Both the position numbers and the translations under genes were made by a program. 64,000 nucleotides of DNA from Mucilaginibacter sp. L196 (GTDB taxonomy: Bacteria; Bacteroidota; Bacteroidia; Sphingobacteriales; Sphingobacteriaceae): positions 234,303 through 298,302 of the forward strand of contig NZ_LMUO01000019.1 of assembly GCF_009765905.1 (NCBI RefSeq), read 5' to 3'. A model generated the notes under the pieces. It saw only the letters and a program-made list of their open reading frames with translations. It was not told the origin of the DNA and did no database searches. Below are positions 24,802 through 33,370 of this stretch, in pieces. The number at the start of each line of letters is the position of its first letter. The first letter of the stretch is position 1.

Positions 24802-25764
24802 ATGATGAAACCCCTACGTGTTCTTTTAATTTTGTTATTTAGTTTTTTAAGTTTTGAAACCCTGCATGCACAGGAGTATAGAAATCAATTTACTATTGAG
24901 GCCGATAACGACCAATACATTAACCCTAACCACGACAGGTATTATACCGATGGCACTATATTAACTTTCACTCACGCTACTCGCCACGCAGATACTGGTA
25001 ACCTGGTAAAAAAGATAGTGGAGTACCAGTTGGGTCAACAATTGTATAACCCCAGCACAGCGCATATCTATAAACCTAGTTTATTCGACAGGCCATTTAC
25101 CGGCTACTTGTTTGGAAGTGTTGCGTTTAATTGGTTGTATAAAGATGAAAGTGCTTTTAAATTTACCGCTCAATTAGGAACCATCGGGCCAAACTCATTA
25201 GGGGAACCTATACAAACCTGGTTTCACAAATTTTTTAAATTATACCCGGTTGGACCCTGGTATAAATACGGCATACAAAAAAGTGAGTTGGGTCTTAATC
25301 TTAACTTAGATTACAAAAAGCTTTTATACCGCAACGATGGCGGTTGGTTTGATGTATCAATGGATCCTGATGCGCAACTGGGTAATACCTTTACCTATGT
25401 AGATGCAGGTATGCAATTGCGATTAGGAAACTTAGGCAAGTTTTTTGATTCGGAAATAACCAATAGCCGGGTATCAAGTGTTGATAAGGGGCCGCAGAAA
25501 CATGAGTTCTATCTTTTTACCGAACCACAGTTTAGTTATGTCGCTTATAACGCAACTATAGAAGGCGGATTATTTACGCATGAAACAGGGCCAACTTTTG
25601 GCATATACCATATTGTTTATATCCAGCAAATAGGGTTGGAGTATGCCTCAGCAAGATGGTCGGCTAGCTATGTCGCGTTTATTAAAACCAGGGAGGTTAA
25701 AAGTACCGCGCTTGGCGACCAATGGGCGGCCATAAGTCTCGCCTATCGCTTTGGTAAAATATAA
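24802..25764 (+). CDS. LpxR-like outer-membrane lipid A deacylase family protein
   Basis: About 320 aa with a Sec signal peptide (MMKPLRVLLILLFSFLSFET...AQ). The mature start TIEADNDQYINPNHDRYYTDG matches the LpxR/DUF2219 signature (E-x-D/N-D ... DRYYTxG), in which Asn and Asp of the first strand are catalytic in characterised LpxR. The rest alternates amphipathic beta strands and ends in an aromatic-rich strand (AISLAYRFGKI), typical of a 12-stranded barrel. LpxR removes the 3'-acyloxyacyl group from lipid A. Start is ATG at 24802 or 24805; the upstream TTG (24775) would spoil the signal peptide. Confidence 0.85.
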   Translation: MMKPLRVLLILLFSFLSFETLHAQEYRNQFTIEADNDQYINPNHDRYYTDGTILTFTHATRHADTGNLVKKIVEYQLGQQLYNPSTAHIYKPSLFDRPFTGYLFGSVAFNWLYKDESAFKFTAQLGTIGPNSLGEPIQTWFHKFFKLYPVGPWYKYGIQKSELGLNLNLDYKKLLYRNDGGWFDVSMDPDAQLGNTFTYVDAGMQLRLGNLGKFFDSEITNSRVSSVDKGPQKHEFYLFTEPQFSYVAYNATIEGGLFTHETGPTFGIYHIVYIQQIGLEYASARWSASYVAFIKTREVKSTALGDQWAAISLAYRFGKI

Positions 25765-25823
25765 CATGGCAAAATAAATTATTATCTTCACTAAAAGCAA
25801 GGCACCGTCTGGACTGAAACTTG

Positions 25824-27305
25824 ATGAATTACAAGCATATTCTATTAATTATAGCTCTTTTAAGCTGCCGGTTAACGGCAAGCGCCAATTATGTTTTTGA
25901 TGCACGTTGCATGCAGGCTTATAAGGCCGTTTTTGAATTGAGATTGAATGATGCCTGTGCACTTATCCAACAGGAAAAACAACAGAGCCCGCAAAACGGA
26001 ATTTCCATTTTATTGGATAATTATGTTGACTATATGAGTCTTTTGGCTTCTGATAGCAAGGCAGATTATAAACGGTTGATTGATCTTAAATCGAGTAGGC
26101 TGGATGCACTGGAAGCTAATGAGGAAAACTCACCCTATTATCTTTATTCGCAAGCGGAGGTTTACTTACAATGGGGCTTGATCAAAGGAAAGTTTGGCGA
26201 TTATATGTCGTCCGCAAGCGATCTGAAAAAAGCCCGGAGTCTTCTGGAGGATAATGCTGCTAAATACCCCGATTTTTTACCGAATCAAAAATGTTTGGCG
26301 TTGATAAACGTAGTTTTTGGCGCTTTGCCATCGAACTTAAAAAGTGTAGCCCGCTTTTTAGGAATGGGCGGTAATATTGAAGCTGGTGTTGGAGAGCTTG
26401 AGAAACTCCGCACCCAGGTGCAAGGAACCCGGTATGGTTTTTACAAAGAGGAGATCGTTTTCTTTTTATGCTACATGAATACCGATGTATTACATAAAAA
26501 GGATAATTATGCCAAGCTTACGGCTTACCTAAGTGATTTGGATAGTAAAAGCATGCTTCGCATTTATTTGCAGGGCTATGTGGCCGCTAAAACCGGGCAT
26601 AATGATGATGCTATTGCCAATTTGCAAGCCTTACCCAAATCGAGCCAATACGTTGAGTTACCTATTGCTGATTATTTGCTAGGCTGCGCAAAGTTGTGCC
26701 GTATGGATACGGATTCATACACCTACTTTTTAAAATACATCAGTGAATATAAGGGCGTAAATTATATAAAAGACTCCTACCTTAAAATAGCTTATTATTA
26801 TTTATTAAGGAATGATGAGGCAAAGTATAACTATTACCTAAAACTGGTACGAAGCAGAGGATATACTGTTGATGAGAAAGATCAGCAGGCACTTAAAGAA
26901 GCGAACGATGCGAGACCGGATAATGATTTACTAAGAGCCAGGTTTTACTTCGATGGCGGCTATTATACCAAAGCCCTTGCGGAACTGCAAGACAAAAAAG
27001 AAGCAGACTTAAAACTACTGCGTGATAAGATAGAATTAAACTACCGCCTGGGCCGTGTATACCAGATGCTGAATAAATATAATGAGGCTATTGCGAGTTA
27101 CACCAAAGCGATCAATATTGGGCGATCATCAAATTACTATTTCGCGGCGAATGCGGCATTGTGCATTGGTAATATTTACGAGTATATTAAGGATTATAAC
27201 CTTGCGGCTAATTACTATAACCAGGCCTTATCCATGAAGCATCATGAATACCAAAACAGTATTGATACGCAGGCTAAAGAAGGATTAGAAAGAATGCACC
27301 GTTAA
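25824..27305 (+). CDS. Exported TPR-repeat protein
   Basis: About 493 aa with a signal peptide (MNYKHILLIIALLSCRLTASA). Helical repeats are seen throughout; the last two are clear TPRs (LNYRLGRVYQMLNKYNEAIASYTKAINIGR, CIGNIYEYIKDYNLAANYYNQALSMK). It is likely a periplasmic scaffold with no enzymatic residues. It converges with the acyltransferase gene with a 4-bp overlap at the stops. Confidence 0.8.
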   Translation: MNYKHILLIIALLSCRLTASANYVFDARCMQAYKAVFELRLNDACALIQQEKQQSPQNGISILLDNYVDYMSLLASDSKADYKRLIDLKSSRLDALEANEENSPYYLYSQAEVYLQWGLIKGKFGDYMSSASDLKKARSLLEDNAAKYPDFLPNQKCLALINVVFGALPSNLKSVARFLGMGGNIEAGVGELEKLRTQVQGTRYGFYKEEIVFFLCYMNTDVLHKKDNYAKLTAYLSDLDSKSMLRIYLQGYVAAKTGHNDDAIANLQALPKSSQYVELPIADYLLGCAKLCRMDTDSYTYFLKYISEYKGVNYIKDSYLKIAYYYLLRNDEAKYNYYLKLVRSRGYTVDEKDQQALKEANDARPDNDLLRARFYFDGGYYTKALAELQDKKEADLKLLRDKIELNYRLGRVYQMLNKYNEAIASYTKAINIGRSSNYYFAANAALCIGNIYEYIKDYNLAANYYNQALSMKHHEYQNSIDTQAKEGLERMHR

Positions 27306-27964
27306 AGATCGTACTTGATCGGTTCATCGGTAAAGCGGATATTGTTTTCGATGGTTTTGATGTGAAAATGATTCACTTTTAGCTTCAAGGCTTCGAAATC
27401 AAAATCGTGGTTGGTGCCACAATCCAGCATGGTAGTGGTGATGGTTGGATTTAAACTCTCGAAGTATTCAACCATGGTAGTAGACCAGATTAGTTGACAG
27501 TCGCCCTTTATTTGTGGGACGATTTCATACAAACCCTCATCAAATTTAATGTAACGGATGTAGCATGTTTCCAGGTTTCCTTGCGGATAAAATAACAGCA
27601 GGTTTCCGGGTTCAGATAAAACCTCGGCAGCGTAATCAAAGCTTTCCTTGATTGATCTTTTACCCGGTTCAATAGAGAAACTGCCCATGTAACGCATCCA
27701 TTTGTTCTTCTCCATCTGCTTTTTTACCGACATGATATAAAGCTTCTTCATACCCTTATTCAGAAAAACCCTGTTACATACATAAAAAGCCCAAAAGCCA
27801 TCCCAAAAACTAAAATGGTTGCACATGAGTATATAGGAGTGACCGGGTTTTAACTTTACGGCATTAATTTCCAACCGTTTTGTACGTGTACGGAATACGG
27901 CAGCGGCAATCAGTCCCAGTATCCTGAAAAGAAAGTGTGGTAATGGTTTCGCTTTAATAATCAT
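27302..27964 (-). CDS. LPLAT/PlsC-type acyltransferase, last gene of the lipid cassette
   Basis: 220 aa. The acyltransferase motif I is NHFSFWDGF (NH-x4-D) and motif III appears as YPQGNLET, where PlsC has PEGT. There is one N-terminal hydrophobic segment. It could transfer the acyl chain built by the cassette to a polar acceptor, for example a glycerol-phosphate or an aminoacyl lipid; the acceptor is unknown. It overlaps the hydrolase gene by 4 bp, which implies translational coupling. Confidence 0.8.
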   Translation of the reverse strand: MIIKAKPLPHFLFRILGLIAAAVFRTRTKRLEINAVKLKPGHSYILMCNHFSFWDGFWAFYVCNRVFLNKGMKKLYIMSVKKQMEKNKWMRYMGSFSIEPGKRSIKESFDYAAEVLSEPGNLLLFYPQGNLETCYIRYIKFDEGLYEIVPQIKGDCQLIWSTTMVEYFESLNPTITTTMLDCGTNHDFDFEALKLKVNHFHIKTIENNIRFTDEPIKYDL

Positions 27965-28782
27965 AATAATAAACCGGATAATGCTGCAATGAATTCCTCG
28001 CCGATCATTTCATGATCCTGGTCCAGAATTACAACTTCAGCTTTTTTTAGCTTCGCGAAGAATGCTTTGCCAATTTTAGGCGGATACATAATATCGCGTT
28101 TGCCAAATATAAATATGCTCCTGATGTTTTGCCCAGTTAAAGTTTGTATTAATTTATCCTCATCGGTTTCCAGCAAACGCAGATAGGTGAAGCAGGCATA
28201 AAAATTAAAGCGCAGTTCGGGCGTATCGATCTCTTTGTATAAAATGTTACGGCCTACATCATCAACCAAACCCAACCATTTGCTTACGTTTAGCATGTTA
28301 ATTAATGCTTTCTGGCTTTGGGTGAGTTTTTCCAATATCCTGTTACCCATTTTATTCTTCACAAAAAAACGAACCAGTTTTCCCGGTTCAATACTGGAGG
28401 GTGCAGAGATGATGTATTCATCAACCCGGTCTCCTAATTCTTCTACTACAGCAGTGGCATAATGCGAACCCATGGAATAGCCCAATAGGGAAAAACGGTC
28501 TATCTGCTCATGCGTACAAAATTCAACTATAAGTTTGCCGAAATCCTGTTTAGTGATGGGCTGTTTGATGTCAGCAAGACTTTGCTGATGTAGCTTAGTC
28601 TCTTTATGAAAAAAAAGGTCGAACCCAATAAAAGTATATTTTTCACCTAAGGCATGCTCCAGCTTTAAAAACTGTTTACCATGCATACCATAACCGTGAA
28701 AACATAGCATGATTTGTGCCCCCTTACCAAATTTGTAGTAATGGAGTTTAACCAGGTCGTTTTCAAAGTAATGGTCGGTCAA
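27961..28782 (-). CDS. Alpha/beta hydrolase
   Basis: 273 aa. The oxyanion motif HGYGMHGKQF is followed by the nucleophile elbow LLGYSMGSHYA (G-x-S-x-G) and a C-terminal catalytic His in LDQDHEMIGEE, with an Asp in FGKRDIMYPP. No signal peptide. In a fatty-acid-like cassette a thioesterase or acyl-release function is plausible, but unrelated esterase roles are possible. The first codon is TTG (28782); no nearby ATG exists. It follows the phosphopantetheinyl transferase by 6 bp. Confidence 0.8.
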   Translation of the reverse strand: MTDHYFENDLVKLHYYKFGKGAQIMLCFHGYGMHGKQFLKLEHALGEKYTFIGFDLFFHKETKLHQQSLADIKQPITKQDFGKLIVEFCTHEQIDRFSLLGYSMGSHYATAVVEELGDRVDEYIISAPSSIEPGKLVRFFVKNKMGNRILEKLTQSQKALINMLNVSKWLGLVDDVGRNILYKEIDTPELRFNFYACFTYLRLLETDEDKLIQTLTGQNIRSIFIFGKRDIMYPPKIGKAFFAKLKKAEVVILDQDHEMIGEEFIAALSGLLL

Positions 28783-28788
28783 TGCGTG

Positions 28789-29190
28789 TTATGGGTTGAT
28801 TTCTATTAATGCCAAAGCCCAAATATACTCCCCGTCGTGGGATATTGTTAAGCTGATATTGAACTTGTTTGGCTTTTTGTGTAAGATAACATGCGGACGG
28901 CCTTGCGGTTTTTCGCGCAGGATCTCTATTTTTTTGAATGGGATGGAAGACGCGTCTATTTGCTTAATTGCTTTGTAAACTGCTTCCTTTGCTGCCCAGG
29001 TTGATGCGTACCTAAGCATTGCATCATCAAACTGATCGCAATAAGCGATTTCTTCTTGGGTGTAGATCTTCTTTTTGAAGAGATCGTTGAACGATGCGGT
29101 AAAATCAGGCAGGAAAACAAGGTCGTTGCCGACTGCGAATTTTTGGTCGAGAGCTAAATCTTTGATCGATTGTAATAGCTTATTCTCCAT
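28789..29190 (-). CDS. Holo-ACP synthase-type 4'-phosphopantetheinyl transferase
   Basis: 133 aa, the size of AcpS. Motifs: VGNDLVFLPDF (Asp23, matching G-x-D-L-V of AcpS), STWAAKEAVYKAI (catalytic Glu69 and Lys68) and SLTISHDGEYIWALA. It should load phosphopantetheine on the cassette's own ACP (31434-31700). A dedicated copy beside the ACP suggests the carrier protein differs from the primary fatty-acid ACP. It overlaps the upstream reductase by 11 bp. Confidence 0.88.
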   Translation of the reverse strand: MENKLLQSIKDLALDQKFAVGNDLVFLPDFTASFNDLFKKKIYTQEEIAYCDQFDDAMLRYASTWAAKEAVYKAIKQIDASSIPFKKIEILREKPQGRPHVILHKKPNKFNISLTISHDGEYIWALALIEINP

Positions 29191-29992
29191 CTACTGCAAG
29201 GCCCATAATATTAAATCCGCCATCAACATAATGGATATTACCTGTAACTTTTTTGGATAGATCGGAGAAGTAATATAACGCCGTATCACCCACATCACCA
29301 GCCTCAATATTACCCAACGGAGCGGTAAATTTACCCATCTTGCGTAGCTTACGAACACCAAATATCACACCCGAGGAAGTGGTCATCACCAAGCCTGCTG
29401 AGATTGCATTAACGCGTACTTTTTTATCTCTAAAGTAACTTGCTAGGTACATCATGATGTTTTCTAAAGCAGCTTTATTAATGGCCATACCTGCATATTG
29501 CGGGAATACCCTTTGCGATGCATTGTAAGTAAGCGTTAATATAGATGCGTTAGGTGCCAATAGTTTTTCAGCAACTCTGGCTACTCTTAATAACGAGTAG
29601 GCACTGATATTAAAGGAGTCCATGAAATCCTCAAAAGGGATATCGATATAAGAAGAAGCAACTTCTTTACTGCCGGGGATGGTGTAACACATCACCGCCT
29701 GGTTGCCGAATGCTACGCCATGCAACAAGTAATCAATGGGGCCTAAGCCATCATATACGGTTTGCAGGAAAGTTTTGATCTGCTCCTCGTTGCGTACATC
29801 AACCTCGGCGGCGTATTGGGCCTCCATGCCCATTTTATCCATCAGATATAAAACGTCATCCTTGGTATCGGCAACATAGCTTAGCGCTACTTTACAACCC
29901 GACTGACTAAGCTTTAAAGCCACATCATAAGCAATGGAGCTATCATTTCTGACGCCGAATATTACTGCAACTTTGTTTTTATTATCGATCAT
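29180..29992 (-). CDS. FabI-like enoyl-ACP reductase (SDR)
   Basis: 270 aa. The nucleotide-binding start VAVIFGVRNDSSIAYDVA is typical of FabI (G-x5-S-I-A rather than TGxxxGxG). The active-site Tyr and Lys follow the FabI spacing Y-x6-K in FPQYAGMAINKAALE, and VRVNAISAGLVMT is the family's conserved turn. It reduces trans-2-enoyl-ACP. It differs from housekeeping FabI in an N-terminal insert (DTKDDVLYLMDKMG) that may be specific to the cassette. Confidence 0.85.
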   Translation of the reverse strand: MIDNKNKVAVIFGVRNDSSIAYDVALKLSQSGCKVALSYVADTKDDVLYLMDKMGMEAQYAAEVDVRNEEQIKTFLQTVYDGLGPIDYLLHGVAFGNQAVMCYTIPGSKEVASSYIDIPFEDFMDSFNISAYSLLRVARVAEKLLAPNASILTLTYNASQRVFPQYAGMAINKAALENIMMYLASYFRDKKVRVNAISAGLVMTTSSGVIFGVRKLRKMGKFTAPLGNIEAGDVGDTALYYFSDLSKKVTGNIHYVDGGFNIMGLAVDGE

Positions 29993-30004
29993 GGATATTA
30001 TTCT

Positions 30005-30072
30005 CTATGTCATTGCTTCGTACCTCGTAATGACATTAAGACTTACGAAGCTTTTAAAGCTTCGCAAGTCTG
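30005..30072. repeat. Truncated GTCATTG palindrome plus ACTTACGAAG palindrome
   Basis: TGTCATTGCTTCGTACCTCG carries a shortened copy of the palindromic family. It is followed by an inverted repeat at 30040-30070 (acttacgaagc / gcttcgcaagt) similar to 62807-62834. It is the only repeat inside the lipid cassette, between ER and KS genes. Confidence 0.7.
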
Positions 30073-30081
30073 TTCTCTATA

Positions 30082-31431
30082 TTAATTATCTCTTGATATA
30101 GCCATGGCGCTATTAGTACCGCCGAAGCCATAGTTTAAACAAACTATCTGGTTTATCTCTTTGCTTATAGTTTCCTGGGGGATCAAATCTCTGTACGCTG
30201 CTGCAGGTTTCATTGAACCTTCCCATCCTTCTTTTTTCTGGAAATTTTCCAGCTCCGGATTTAAGTTTTCAGAGTTTATAGAGCCCGGAACCTGTTGATT
30301 TTTGAGCATGAGCAATGCTGTAATAAATTCTACAGAGCCTGCCGCACCAAGCATATGTCCAAACTGAGATTTAGGTGCGGAAATATGGTATCCGCTTTCA
30401 CCAAGCGTATCCACAACGCTAATCAGTTCCAATATATCACCTACCGGTGTGGCGGTGCCATGTACTTTAACTACGTCCGGTTTAATATTTGCTTCTGCTG
30501 ACAAGCCTTTCCATAATCTTCTCTGTCCACCATATGATGGGTAGAACATATCGCCATCCCCATCGGAATTGTTGAAATACTCATCTATCACGGCTAAAAT
30601 ATTAGCGCCGCGAGCCTTTGCCATTTCATACTCTTCCAAAGCTACTATGCCCGCTCCGAATGAACATACAAAGCCATTTCGCTTCACATCAAAAGGGCGA
30701 GAGCTTTCAGCAGGACTAAAACCTTTACTCAAAACTTGCATGGCATCAAAACCAATAAAAGTTTCCAGCGATGTACCTTCAACGCCACCGGCAATAGCAC
30801 GATCCTGCAATCCGAATTTTATTAAGCGGTAAGCATAACCAATATTTCCTAAACCTGTTGCACAGGCCGAAACAATAGACTCGCATACGCCACGATTTTT
30901 AATAAGACAGGATACGTTTGCAGCTTCGCGATACGACATAGCCCTATCAACCATGTGTGAGCCGGCATGACGGGATTTTTTGCCTAATTCAAAAAAGGCA
31001 TGCCAGGCATTACGCATAATAACGTTGCCACCACCACCTGAAGCAATTACAACCCCGGTTTTTTCTGATTGGGTCTCTTCCCTGGTCCAACCGGCCATTT
31101 CAATAGAATCCAAGCTGCCCATCATTGCCCAAACGCAGCCTAGGTCGGCTGTAGCCATGTTAACATCCGGTATACGCCCGCTTGTATCTACAAATGTTTC
31201 GGGCCACTCATAGCCGTCAACAAGGTATATTGGTTCGATGCCGAGATCGTCATCATTGATAAAGCCTGATACTTTTGACCGTATTTGCTTGTCGCGCTCG
31301 GCAGCTTTTGGCCACTCTCTTATTAAGCTTTGACCGGAAAATATTTTCTGGTCAAAAACATTGATGCTAGCGCAATCCGGGAAAGCGCCACCCATACCTA
31401 CAACTGCTACTTTTCTGCCTTGTACCTGCAT
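30082..31431 (-). CDS. Beta-ketoacyl synthase (KAS I/II-like) of the cassette
   Basis: 449 aa. The condensing-enzyme triad is intact: Cys190 in VSACATGLG, His324 in VHGTATPVGD and His359 in KSQFGHMLGAAGS, with Lys354 nearby. The N-terminus (VVGMGGAFPD) is closer to PKS-type ketosynthases than to FabF. An insertion (EWPETFVDTSGRIPDVNMA) near residues 75-93 is unusual. It extends the acyl chain on the cassette ACP. It ends 90 bp before the enoyl reductase. Confidence 0.9.
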   Translation of the reverse strand: MQVQGRKVAVVGMGGAFPDCASINVFDQKIFSGQSLIREWPKAAERDKQIRSKVSGFINDDDLGIEPIYLVDGYEWPETFVDTSGRIPDVNMATADLGCVWAMMGSLDSIEMAGWTREETQSEKTGVVIASGGGGNVIMRNAWHAFFELGKKSRHAGSHMVDRAMSYREAANVSCLIKNRGVCESIVSACATGLGNIGYAYRLIKFGLQDRAIAGGVEGTSLETFIGFDAMQVLSKGFSPAESSRPFDVKRNGFVCSFGAGIVALEEYEMAKARGANILAVIDEYFNNSDGDGDMFYPSYGGQRRLWKGLSAEANIKPDVVKVHGTATPVGDILELISVVDTLGESGYHISAPKSQFGHMLGAAGSVEFITALLMLKNQQVPGSINSENLNPELENFQKKEGWEGSMKPAAAYRDLIPQETISKEINQIVCLNYGFGGTNSAMAISRDN

Positions 31432-31433
31432 AA

Positions 31434-31700
31434 TCAGGAATCTTGTCTTGCTTTTGCCTTTATAATCAGGTCAACAATATCTTTAACTTTTGAGCCTAAT
31501 TCGTCAATATCTTCATCTTCAAACTCAACGTCAAATTTTTGCTCAACCTTAGCCGCGATATTTATTAACTCGGTTGATGGAGTGTTCATATCCGTTAAAA
31601 AATCAGTCTCTTCGGTCACGTGCTCCAATTTGGCCGGGTCAACCGTTCTAACTGTTCTTAATACTTCAATCAATCCATCAATTATTTCCTGTCTTTCCAT
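31434..31700 (-). CDS. Acyl carrier protein with a non-canonical attachment motif
   Basis: 88 aa from MERQEIID (an upstream ATG would overlap the dehydratase gene). Acidic, four-helix ACP pattern: IDGLIEVLRTV, then helix II beginning TPSTELINIAAKVEQKFDVEF and KVKDIVDLIIK. The phosphopantetheine serine is inferred to be Ser42 within P-S-T; ordinary ACPs have D-S-L. This suggests recognition by the dedicated transferase at 28789-29190. It lies 2 bp from the ketosynthase gene. Confidence 0.88.
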   Translation of the reverse strand: MERQEIIDGLIEVLRTVRTVDPAKLEHVTEETDFLTDMNTPSTELINIAAKVEQKFDVEFEDEDIDELGSKVKDIVDLIIKAKARQDS

Positions 31701-31707
31701 TATAGTG

Positions 31708-32289
31708 TTATTGTAGTTTTTCAAACATCTCTTTTTTTATTCCCCTGCCGGTGATGTCAAATAGTTCGGCAATCAGCACAAATCCTTCTCCTATGTCGTA
31801 ATTTTTTAAACGCTCTTCGTCATAATCCCTGAAGTATTCATCCAGATCAAGTCCTTTTGGTGCGCGGTAAATTCTTCCTTCACAAACCATTTGGCGCCAT
31901 TTGTAAAACTTGATAAATCCAATGTTAACAAATGTTTGACCCTTTTCCAAATACGAGTGGAAAAACACATTGCCCAAGCTGATGAACGTAGGGATCAATA
32001 ATTTTGACAACTCCTCCGGTACCATATCCTGTTTCTTTGACTCCAAAAATGTAGCTGCCGCAACTACCGTGGCCTGCGCGAATGATTCGATCATATCCAC
32101 CCCGCGAAATATGTCAAAGTGGTCTTCCACATCGTGCGCGTTAGGCGTGTAACTGGCAACAACACCAACTTTAGCTTTGTGCCAATGAAAGGCACTTACC
32201 AAACGCTTTTTAGGGCCGTGTATCAACCAGTTTTCGGGCAATTCGCCTACCAGGTTATCTTTAATTTGTGAAGTATCAGTTATCCCCAT
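31708..32289 (-). CDS. Hotdog-fold (FabZ-like) dehydratase candidate
   Basis: 193 aa. The segment EDHFDIFRGVDMIESFAQATVVAA resembles the FabZ active-site region HFPGHPIMPGVLMIEAMAQAA, with candidate residues His57 and Glu68. Three residues (GHP) are missing between them compared with FabZ, so activity is not certain. The C-terminal part (DYDEERLKNYDIGEG...) is longer than in FabZ. Its place between ketoreductase and ACP makes dehydration of 3-hydroxyacyl-ACP the obvious role. Confidence 0.7.
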   Translation of the reverse strand: MGITDTSQIKDNLVGELPENWLIHGPKKRLVSAFHWHKAKVGVVASYTPNAHDVEDHFDIFRGVDMIESFAQATVVAAATFLESKKQDMVPEELSKLLIPTFISLGNVFFHSYLEKGQTFVNIGFIKFYKWRQMVCEGRIYRAPKGLDLDEYFRDYDEERLKNYDIGEGFVLIAELFDITGRGIKKEMFEKLQ

Positions 32290-33012
32290 TTAAATTAATC
32301 CACCGTTAATGTGAATATTTGTACCATTTATATATGATGCTTTGTCCGAAACTAAAAAAGCAACGGCCTCAGCCACATCATCAACCTTACCAAACCTTTT
32401 GGCAGGTATCATATCCAAGTATTTATCTTTTATAGCATCAGGTATGGTATCCGTCATATCCGTTTGGATAAAACCCGGTGATACACTTAATACCCTTATT
32501 GTATGTTCCTGGTTTAAAGCCGCAGCCTCCTGTGCTAATGAGCGCGAAAGAGCCGCCAGCCCAGCTTTTGTTGCCGCGTAAACCGACTGGAACGCGTTAC
32601 CCGTTTCGCCAACAACCGAACTTATGTTTATGATCACACCGCTTTGGTTTAAACCAAAAATTTTCATGGCGGTTTTACAAATCATAATAGGTGCGCGCAA
32701 ATTTACATTTAGCATGGCATCTATTTCTTTGTCAGGTTGATAATTCAACGGTTTATCAAATGTAACTCCAGCATTATTAATCACCCCATATAATGAATCG
32801 CCGTGCTGTTTTTTAAGTTGCTTACAAAATTCGGTTACCGCTTCGCTATTGCTAAAATCTGCACATAAAAGCTCACTGCCGGGTATAATTTCGGTAAAAC
32901 TATCTTTATTGGAGGCGTGCAGAATTAGGGTGTAATCAGCTGATAACTTTTTTGCTATAGCCAGTCCTAAACCCCTGCTGGCCCCGGTTATCAGTATCTT
33001 CTTTTTTGTCAT
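32290..33012 (-). CDS. FabG-like 3-oxoacyl-ACP reductase (SDR)
   Basis: 240 aa. Cofactor motif TGASRGLG (9-16), NNAGV, and the catalytic Ser-Tyr-Lys set in NISSVVG ... VYAATKAGL. The C-terminus SYINGTNIHINGGLI is typical of FabG. NADPH-dependent reduction of 3-ketoacyl-ACP is expected. First gene of the eight-gene cassette, whose genes are closely spaced or overlapping down to 27302. Confidence 0.9.
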   Translation of the reverse strand: MTKKKILITGASRGLGLAIAKKLSADYTLILHASNKDSFTEIIPGSELLCADFSNSEAVTEFCKQLKKQHGDSLYGVINNAGVTFDKPLNYQPDKEIDAMLNVNLRAPIMICKTAMKIFGLNQSGVIINISSVVGETGNAFQSVYAATKAGLAALSRSLAQEAAALNQEHTIRVLSVSPGFIQTDMTDTIPDAIKDKYLDMIPAKRFGKVDDVAEAVAFLVSDKASYINGTNIHINGGLI

Positions 33013-33049
33013 GTAGCGATGTCGGCAATAAGTTGAATTTATATTTCGG

Positions 33050-33057
33050 CAAAAATA
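33050..33057 (-). promoter_or_regulatory. -7 box of the lipid cassette
   Basis: TATTTTTG on the minus strand fits TAnnTTTG and lies 37 bases before the ketoreductase ATG. No clear -33 is seen. Confidence 0.5.
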
Positions 33058-33148
33058 TTATAATTAATGTGATTGGCTAAATAATAATGCCTGCCTTTTG
33101 TTTATATGTACTGTAACAATAGCTAAAGGTAATGGTTTTTATAAAATA

Positions 33149-33162
33149 ATACCACTTGGTAT
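33149..33162. promoter_or_regulatory. Palindrome ATACCA-CT-TGGTAT in the divergent spacer
   Basis: A 14-bp inverted repeat in the 358-bp spacer between the lipid cassette and the zinc phospholipase-like gene. It could be a regulator site. The rest of the spacer (33013-33370) holds no gene that I can support. Confidence 0.3.
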
Positions 33163-33370
33163 ATAATAATGATTTTTAAGTGACCTTAATGCTTTTAAAC
33201 AGACCAGTGCAAGTTACATAGTTTCCACAATTTGCGAGTAGGGCAGTGGTTGTAAAATAGTCATCAAATCGCCGCCTATTGAGGTTAATTGGTTGTAACA
33301 AAACTGATATGGCAAATCTGAAAACATTTTGAGTTTTAAATGATTATATCCTTGTTATAACCCCAATTAC

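Noticed and set aside
30295..30832. Several 68-87 aa frames opposite the ketosynthase
   Set aside because: Antisense shadows of a gene with an intact catalytic triad.
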